Program-made: the position numbers and the translations under genes | Notes under the pieces: model-generated | What the model saw: only the letters and a program-made list of their open reading frames with translations | Database searches by the model: none | Told to the model about the DNA's origin: nothing | In this document: one piece after another, positions 59,118-64,000 of the stretch | Layout of the letters: each line of letters opens with the position of its first letter | Numbering within the stretch: position 1 is the first letter of the stretch | Origin: Brevundimonas vesicularis | Lineage (GTDB): Bacteria; Pseudomonadota; Alphaproteobacteria; Caulobacterales; Caulobacteraceae | Length of the DNA: 64,000 nucleotides | Direction of reading: 5' to 3' | Assembly (NCBI RefSeq): GCF_014204545.1 | Contig: NZ_JACHLJ010000003.1 | Span: 186,001 to 250,000, forward strand

Positions 59118-61049
59118 ATGCGTCCTCTGCTCCGTCTGCTTGCCCTGCTGTTCGCCCTGGGGCTGGCCGCGCCCGCCCTGGCCCAGACGCCGTCCGCCTC
59201 CGAGGCCCAGGTCGCCTGGCGGCTGCTCGACTATGTAGCGGTCGACTACGCCGGCGCGGTGGCCGACGGTCAGGTGACCAATCCGGCCGAATACGGGGAG
59301 ATGATCGAGTTCGGCGGCCAGATCCGGACCCGCCTGGACGCCCTGCCGCCGAATCCGGCCAAGGCCGGTCTGGTCCGCGACGCCGAGGCCCTGCAGGCGG
59401 CCATCAGGGACAAGGCGGATCCGCGCGTCGTTGGCGACCGGGCCAAGGCGCTCGCCGGCGCGGTGCTGACGGCCTATCCGAGCCCGCTGGCGCCTTCGTT
59501 CCCGCCTGATCTGGCCCGCGGCGCGACGCTCTATGCCGAGCAATGCTCGGTCTGCCATGGCGTGACCGGACGCGCCGACGGCCCGGGCGCCGAGGGGCTT
59601 GATCCGCCCGCGATCGCCTTCGCGGATGTGGAGCGCGCCCGTCAGCGCAGCGTGTTCGGCCTCTACCAGGTCATCGATCAGGGGCTGGAGGGCACGGCGA
59701 TGGCCAGCTTCGCCCATCTGCCGGCCGAGGACCGCTGGGCCCTGGCCTTCTACGTGGGCCGGTTCGCCTTCACCGACGCCGAAGCCGCCGAAGGTCGACG
59801 CCTCTGGGAGAGCGACCCGGCGATCCGCGCCGTCTTCCCGGACCTGGCCGCCCTCACCCAGGCGACGCCGGCCGAGCTGGCGACAAGGATCGGCGAGACG
59901 AAGGCACGGGCGGTCACGGCCTACCTGCGCCGCCACCCGGAGGCGACGGTCCGCGCCGAAGGATCGACCCTGTCCCTGGCCCGGACGCGACTGGCCGAAA
60001 GCGAGGCCGCCTATCGCCGGGGCGATCGCAGGGCCGCGACCGACCTGGCCCTGTCGGCCTATCTCGACGGCGTCGAACCGATGGAGCCGGCGCTGGGTGC
60101 CCGCGACGGCGCCTTGCTGCGGCGGGTCGAGACGGCCATGACCGACCTGCGCGTCTCGATCAGCAGGGGCGCGCCGGCCCAGGAGGTCGCGGACCGGGTC
60201 GCCCGCGCGAACGCCCTGCTGGACACGGCCGAACGCGCACTCGCGCCCCAGGAGGCGGACAATCTCGCCAGCTTCCTCGGCGCCTTCACCATCCTGCTGC
60301 GCGAAGGTCTGGAAGCCATCCTCATCGTGGTGGCGATGATCGCCTTCCTCAGGAAGGCCGAACGTCCCGAGGTGCTGCGCTACGTCCACGGCGGCTGGGT
60401 GGCCGCGCTGGTCGCCGGCGGCGCCACCTGGGCGGCCGCGACCTTCTTCATCTCCATCAGCGGCGCCAGCCGGGAGCTGACCGAAGGGTTCGGCTCGCTT
60501 CTGGCGGCCGTCGTGCTCGTCTCGGTCGGCATCTGGATGCACGGCAAGTCGCACGCCGACGCCTGGCAGACCTATATCCGCGACAAGCTCTCTCACGCCC
60601 TGTCGAAACGGTCGGCCTGGTTCCTGTTCCTGCTGGCCTTCGTGGTGGTCTACCGCGAGGTGTTCGAGACCATCCTGTTCTATGCGGCGATCTGGAGCCA
60701 GGGCGGCCATCTCGGCATGCTGGCCGGCGCCCTTACGGCGGTGGCGATCCTGGCCGTGGTGGCCTGGGCCTTGCTGGCCTACAGCAAGCGCCTCCCGATC
60801 GGCCGGTTCTTCTCGCTGAGCTCGATCCTCATGGCCATCCTGTCGGTCGTCCTCGTCGGCAAGGGCGTGGCTGCGCTGCAGGAGGCGGGCTGGCTCGATG
60901 TCCATCCGCTGGCGTGGATCCCCCGCATCGAGATCCTCGGTCTTTATCCGACGGTCGAGGGCGTCGCCGTTCAGCTTCTGACGATCGCTATCCTCGTGGT
61001 CGGCTTCTCCCGGCATGCGGCGCCGAAAGGCGCGCGCCCAGCCTCTTGA
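59118..61049 (+). CDS. Cytochrome c-FTR1 iron/lead permease (PbrT-like)
   Basis: A 643-residue protein starting at ATG 59118 with a signal peptide (cleaved near ALAQT). Its periplasmic part has one cytochrome c domain (CSVCHG, about residues 140-145) and a helical region; the C-terminal part is an FTR1 permease with seven spans and the two ExxE-type motifs REGLEA and REVFET. FTR1 imports Fe(III) or Fe(II) after oxidation. In pbr operons the related PbrT imports Pb(II). With the LspA and PbrR-like genes close by, a PbrT role is plausible. Upstream, CGTAGCCGCCTACG is a possible inverted repeat, not clearly an operator. Confidence 0.88.
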   Translation: MRPLLRLLALLFALGLAAPALAQTPSASEAQVAWRLLDYVAVDYAGAVADGQVTNPAEYGEMIEFGGQIRTRLDALPPNPAKAGLVRDAEALQAAIRDKADPRVVGDRAKALAGAVLTAYPSPLAPSFPPDLARGATLYAEQCSVCHGVTGRADGPGAEGLDPPAIAFADVERARQRSVFGLYQVIDQGLEGTAMASFAHLPAEDRWALAFYVGRFAFTDAEAAEGRRLWESDPAIRAVFPDLAALTQATPAELATRIGETKARAVTAYLRRHPEATVRAEGSTLSLARTRLAESEAAYRRGDRRAATDLALSAYLDGVEPMEPALGARDGALLRRVETAMTDLRVSISRGAPAQEVADRVARANALLDTAERALAPQEADNLASFLGAFTILLREGLEAILIVVAMIAFLRKAERPEVLRYVHGGWVAALVAGGATWAAATFFISISGASRELTEGFGSLLAAVVLVSVGIWMHGKSHADAWQTYIRDKLSHALSKRSAWFLFLLAFVVVYREVFETILFYAAIWSQGGHLGMLAGALTAVAILAVVAWALLAYSKRLPIGRFFSLSSILMAILSVVLVGKGVAALQEAGWLDVHPLAWIPRIEILGLYPTVEGVAVQLLTIAILVVGFSRHAAPKGARPAS

Positions 61050-61176
61050 GCGGGCGTCTCCGCCTGAGGCCCAACTGCGGCCCGCGGGTTTCGGAGCTCC
61101 TTGGGCGCCGATAGCCGCGCAGTCCGCGGATACCCAGGGTGCGGGGGCCGCCTATAGTGTGCGAGGCCTCCCTTGG

Positions 61177-61275
61177 TGCGGAGATTAGGCGTCCTATTCT
61201 CCGCACTTCACGCGGAGAACAGCCTTGCTCCTGCGGCGCATAACGCCCATATTCCCCGCAAGGAGTGCGGGGAAT
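61177..61275. promoter_or_regulatory. Cluster of GCGGAGAA-type half-sites upstream of fic
   Basis: TGCGGAGA (61177-61184), then the inverted repeat TTCTCCGC (61197-61204) / GCGGAGAA (61212-61219) with 7 bases between, then ATTCCCCGC (61251-61259) / GCGGGGAAT (61267-61275) also with 7 bases between. The last repeat encloses the Shine-Dalgarno AAGGAG in its loop and overlaps the fic ATG, so a bound repressor or RNA hairpin would block translation. Confidence 0.72.
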
Positions 61276-62383
61276 GGCGCAATACATCCATGAGATCGAA
61301 GGCTGGCCGCGTCTGGAATGGCGCGCTGACGCGCTTGCCGATCGCCTCCCAGCCGTCCGTCATCGCCAAGGCCTTCTGCTTGGCCGGATGCACACGCTCG
61401 GCTTCGACCTCCGCGCTGAAGCCGTCCTCGAGACCCTTACCGAAGATGTCCTGAAATCCAGCGAAATCGAAGGCGAGCTGCTCGACAAGGATCAGGTGCG
61501 ATCCTCCATCGCCCGCCGCCTCGGCATGGATATCGGGGCCCTCGCCCCCGCGGATCGCAACGTCGAAGGCGTCGTCGAAATGATGCTCGACGCGACCCAG
61601 AACTTTGCGTCTCCGCTCACCGAGGAACGGCTGTTCGGCTGGCACGCCGCCCTGTTTCCGACCGGACGCAGCGGCATGACGAAGATCGTCGTCGGCGCCT
61701 GGCGCAACGAGAGCTCCGGCCCGATGCAGGTCGTCTCGGGCCCCTTCGGACGAGAGCGCGTGCACTATGAAGCGCCGCCCGCCGCCCGTCTGCAGGACGA
61801 GATGCGCGCGTTCCTCGACTGGTTCACTGACGAGCCGCGGACGGATCCGGTCCTCAAGGCCGCGATCGCCCACCTGTGGTTCGTGACCATCCACCCGTTC
61901 GACGACGGGAACGGCCGGATCGCCCGGGCGATCGCCGACATGGCGCTCGCCCGTTCCGAGAAAAGCGCCCAGCGGTTCTACAGCATGTCCGCCCAGATCC
62001 GGCTGGAGCGCAAGGACTACTACGCGACCCTGGAGACGACCCAGAAAGGCGCGCTGGACGTGACCCTCTGGCTGGACTGGTTCCTCGGCTGCCTCGATCG
62101 CGCGTTCGATGGCGCGGAAACCACCCTGACGCATGTCATGCGCAAGGCGCGCTTCTGGGAGGCGCTCGCAGGTCAGACGTTGAGCGAGCGCCAGAGCACG
62201 GTCATCAACCGGCTGCTCGACGGCTTCGAAGGCAAGCTCACCTCGACCAAATGGGCGGCGCTGACGAGGTCCTCGCCCGACACGGCCCTGCGCGACATCA
62301 ACGATCTGGTGGACCGGGGCATCCTCGTGAAGGATGACGGCGGCGGTCGCAGCACAAGCTATTCTCTGGTCGATCGAGGATAA
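61274..62383 (+). CDS. Fic-family protein (AMPylator), self-inhibited class, with C-terminal wing
   Basis: A 369-residue Fic protein starting at ATG 61274, 8 bases after AAGGAG (a start nine bases earlier is in frame). The active site HPFDDGNGRIAR is complete with the catalytic His, and the N-terminal SSEIEGE fits the inhibitory (S/T)xxxE(G/N) helix, so activity is auto-inhibited. The C-terminal part (about 300-365) looks like a winged helix and could bind the inverted repeats upstream, as proposed for other Fic proteins of this size. Target protein unknown; no separate antitoxin is present. Confidence 0.88.
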   Translation: MAQYIHEIEGWPRLEWRADALADRLPAVRHRQGLLLGRMHTLGFDLRAEAVLETLTEDVLKSSEIEGELLDKDQVRSSIARRLGMDIGALAPADRNVEGVVEMMLDATQNFASPLTEERLFGWHAALFPTGRSGMTKIVVGAWRNESSGPMQVVSGPFGRERVHYEAPPAARLQDEMRAFLDWFTDEPRTDPVLKAAIAHLWFVTIHPFDDGNGRIARAIADMALARSEKSAQRFYSMSAQIRLERKDYYATLETTQKGALDVTLWLDWFLGCLDRAFDGAETTLTHVMRKARFWEALAGQTLSERQSTVINRLLDGFEGKLTSTKWAALTRSSPDTALRDINDLVDRGILVKDDGGGRSTSYSLVDRG

Positions 62384-62499
62384 GCGCCTCCCCATGGCGC
62401 CGGCGAGGCTCTGCGCCGTGCGGCTCCACTGAAGACCCTGCCTCGACAGGGAGGATCGCAATTCGCCAGTTCTGGCGCGTTACCGCCAAAAACGCAGCC

Positions 62500-63255
62500 T
62501 CAGGCCTGGCGTGCGATAGCAATGGCCGAGAGGTCGGACGCGGCATCCACCAAAACTCCGGCCGCCTTGCGCTCCGAATAGCGGTCCACGAGCTGAACGG
62601 CGTGGGGCCGGACCAGGATGGTGAAGCGCACCAGTTCCTCCATCACATCGACAATCCGCTCATAGTAGGCCGAGGGTTTCATCCGGCCGGCCTCGTCGAA
62701 TTCCTGGAAGGCCTTGGCCACGCTCGACTGGTTGGGGATGGTGACCATCCGCATCCAGCGGCCCAGAAGGCGCAGAGTGTTGACGGCGTTGAAGCTCTGG
62801 GACCCGCCCGACACCTGCATGACGGCGAGCGTCCGGCCCTGGGTCGGGCGCATGCCGCCCAGGCTCAACGGCAGGTGATCGATCTGCAGCTTCATCAGTC
62901 CGGAGACCTGGCCGTGCCGCTCCGGGCTGCACCAGACCATGCCCTCCGACCACAAGGCGTGTTCGCGCAACTCGCGCACCGCCGGGTGGTCGTCGTCGCC
63001 GGGCGCGCCCGGCAGGGGCAGGTCGGTGGGGTCGAAGATGCGGGTCTCGCATCCCATTTGCTGCAGCAGGCGGGCCGCTTCCTCGACGCAGAACCGCGAA
63101 TACGACCGCTCGCGCAGCGATCCGTACAGGAGAAGGATACGCGGCGCCGGCTCGGTCGGGCCCAGTCCACGGGCGGGATCGGCGGACAGATAGGCCGCGT
63201 CCAGAGCCGGCAGATGATCCGGGTCCGGCAGCGAGCGCAGGCGGGTGAAGGTCAT
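62500..63255 (-). CDS. arsH: ArsH-like NADPH-dependent FMN reductase
   Basis: A 251-residue flavoprotein started at ATG 63255, 8 bases after AAGGA. The longer frame to 63498 adds unrelated residues. The flavodoxin-like core [16 protein letters not shown] (about residues 40-55) with [19 protein letters not shown] and [25 protein letters not shown] match ArsH, which oxidises trivalent organoarsenicals or reduces metals with NADPH. No arsR, arsB or arsC gene is present in the window, so it is an isolated arsenical-type gene. It converges on the Fic gene. Confidence 0.9.
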   Translation of the reverse strand: MTFTRLRSLPDPDHLPALDAAYLSADPARGLGPTEPAPRILLLYGSLRERSYSRFCVEEAARLLQQMGCETRIFDPTDLPLPGAPGDDDHPAVRELREHALWSEGMVWCSPERHGQVSGLMKLQIDHLPLSLGGMRPTQGRTLAVMQVSGGSQSFNAVNTLRLLGRWMRMVTIPNQSSVAKAFQEFDEAGRMKPSAYYERIVDVMEELVRFTILVRPHAVQLVDRYSERKAAGVLVDAASDLSAIAIARQA

Positions 63256-63726
63256 CACAGGTCCTTGGTCAGACAGGCGGCCGACGCCGGCCAGACGTCC
63301 GCGAAGTCCGACGTGCGGACGAGCGATAGACCGGGCCGGTCCTATTAAGGTCACTACAGGACGGTGAACAGCAATCGCTCGGGACCGCGCCGAGACCGCG
63401 ACACCCTGACCGTCGCCAAACCCCGCGGGATCCTTCAGAGAGTCAAAGGCGGCGGTTGACGGATACGAGGCAAGAAGCTGCGGGCAACAACATTCCAAGG
63501 CACTATTTTCCCGTGACCTGCTCGCGGGTCGATCTCCGCAAAAATTAGTTCGGTGTTTTCAGCAGATTTCAGGGGCCTTCACCGCAATGCGCCATGCCAA
63601 TGGACAGGCGAGCGCTCGCCAGCAAAAGATTTTTGGTAGCGGTGTGGTAGCGGCGTAAAAAATAGGGTGGGCGATCCCGTTGGGATCGCCCTGCCATAAC
63701 CTATTGATTGCCTTGGCAATCTCGAC
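63256..63726. other. Non-coding stretch between arsH and tRNA-Gly
   Basis: This 471-base stretch has no supported gene. It holds the arsH promoter region, an AT-richer part at about 63500-63560, a direct repeat GGTAGCGGTGTGGTAGCGG at about 63635-63653, and the tRNA terminator at 63654-63691. Confidence 0.5.
63654..63691 (-). terminator. Rho-independent terminator of tRNA-Gly
   Basis: On the minus strand a perfect 10-base stem GGGCGATCCC / GGGATCGCCC with a 3-base loop (63691-63669) is followed by a TTTTTT tract (63662-63657). It lies about 36 bases after the tRNA 3' end. Confidence 0.85.
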
Positions 63727-63801
63727 TGGAGCGGGCGAAGAGATTCGAACTCTCGACCCCAACCTTGGCAAGGTTGTGCTCTACCACTGAGCTACGCCCG
63801 C
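63727..63801 (-). tRNA. tRNA-Gly (GCC), CCA encoded
   Basis: 75 bases including an encoded 3' TCCA. The acceptor stem GCGGGCG/CGCCCGC pairs fully, the anticodon arm CAACC-TTGCCAA-GGTTG gives anticodon GCC (Gly), and the T arm GAGAG-TTCGAAT-CTCTT is regular. A tRNA-Gly gene is a common island attachment site, but no integrase or direct repeat copy was seen in this window. Confidence 0.95.
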
Positions 63802-64000
63802 ACTCCGTAGGAGCTAGGTGCGCTCCCCGTCGAGGAGGGGGCGTATAGCGGAGGGTTGAGCGGTCCTGCAAGAGGTTTTTTCGGGCTATCGCGCTTCGCG
63901 CTGCTTGAGCCCTGTAAATGCCCCCACGGTCACCGTCGGAACGCTCCGCTGCTCGCCGCCCAAGCGCTTTTGCGCTCAAGCAGCGAGCCGCCGCGCGGTG
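63802..64000. other. Right-edge sequence with no supported gene
   Basis: About 200 bases upstream of the tRNA, presumably its promoter region and the start of the next locus. GC-rich short repeats (CGCGCTTCGCGC, AAGCGCTTTTGCGCTC) are visible, but no gene can be supported. Confidence 0.4.

Noticed and set aside
59034..61016. Minus-strand open frame of 660 codons opposite the FTR1 permease
   Set aside because: Antisense to a protein with clear CXXCH and REGLEA motifs; no domain of its own.

Overview
The window is a high-GC (roughly two thirds G+C by eye), densely packed chromosomal or island segment from an alphaproteobacterium. Gene content, protein style and the TonB-free RND/CopAB repertoire fit Caulobacterales (Brevundimonas/Caulobacter-like), but that is inference. 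Almost everything in it concerns metal homeostasis. No transposase, integrase or CRISPR array was recognised. A tRNA-Gly(GCC) lies near the right edge.

Layout. (1) 1-7458, minus strand: a CzcI-like secreted protein, CzcC, CzcB, CzcA (HME1 type), HupE/UreJ-like protein and a membrane-anchor protein that runs off the left edge. (2) 7774-8898: an acyltransferase. (3) 9778-18462: a CsoR repressor divergent from a Cu(I) P1B-1 ATPase, with a textbook CsoR operator between them; then two DUF305 proteins, multicopper oxidase CopA, CopB with a His/Met tandem repeat, and a HAD hydrolase. (4) 18603-23527: a CnrY-CnrX-CnrH-like ECF sigma module with a lipoprotein and CopC downstream, and a divergent DUF2231/NTF2-like/DUF411/PepSY operon. 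(5) 23524-25419: the scar of a type III PKS-ICMT locus and a possible nuclease gene. (6) 25546-34328: divergent copC-copD and a Cus-type (HME4) operon ending in a CusF-like protein and a small membrane protein. (7) 34365-38599: AraC regulator, methyltransferase, NAD synthase with a probable 5' frameshift, second DUF411 protein. (8) 39046-41907: ZntA-type ATPase divergent from a Zur-like regulator. (9) 41908-53578, minus strand: a second large czc operon (CzcI-like, CzcC, CzcB, CzcA, CDF, CzcN-like, P1B-4 ATPase, DUF305, membrane protein, acyltransferase). (10) 53830-61049: a decayed CDF gene, a MerR-type promoter, LspA, a frameshifted MAPEG gene, a PbrR/CadR-like MerR regulator, a CYP152-type P450, a dihydrolipoamide dehydrogenase and a cytochrome c-FTR1 permease, reminiscent of the pbr lead-resistance set. 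(11) 61274-63801: a Fic protein behind inverted repeats, ArsH, and tRNA-Gly.

The most interesting reading is a complete ECF regulon visible in the DNA. Five sites share the exact geometry GAGGG-N16-CGTA(N2). They lie upstream of the sensor/anti-sigma/sigma operon itself, the divergent DUF2231 operon, the lipoprotein-copC pair, the copA-copB oxidase operon and the copC-copD operon. The CnrX-like sensor keeps all five metal ligands of CnrX at a constant offset, yet every target is a copper gene. This suggests that a CnrYXH-type system, known for nickel/cobalt, has been wired to periplasmic copper defence.

Cytoplasmic Cu(I) would be handled by CsoR and the P1B-1 ATPase. Periplasmic copper would be handled by the oxidase, CopB, CopC/D, DUF411, DUF305 and Cus proteins. 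Zn/Cd/Co/Pb would be handled by two czc operons, P1B-2 and P1B-4 ATPases, the CDF protein and the pbr-like group.
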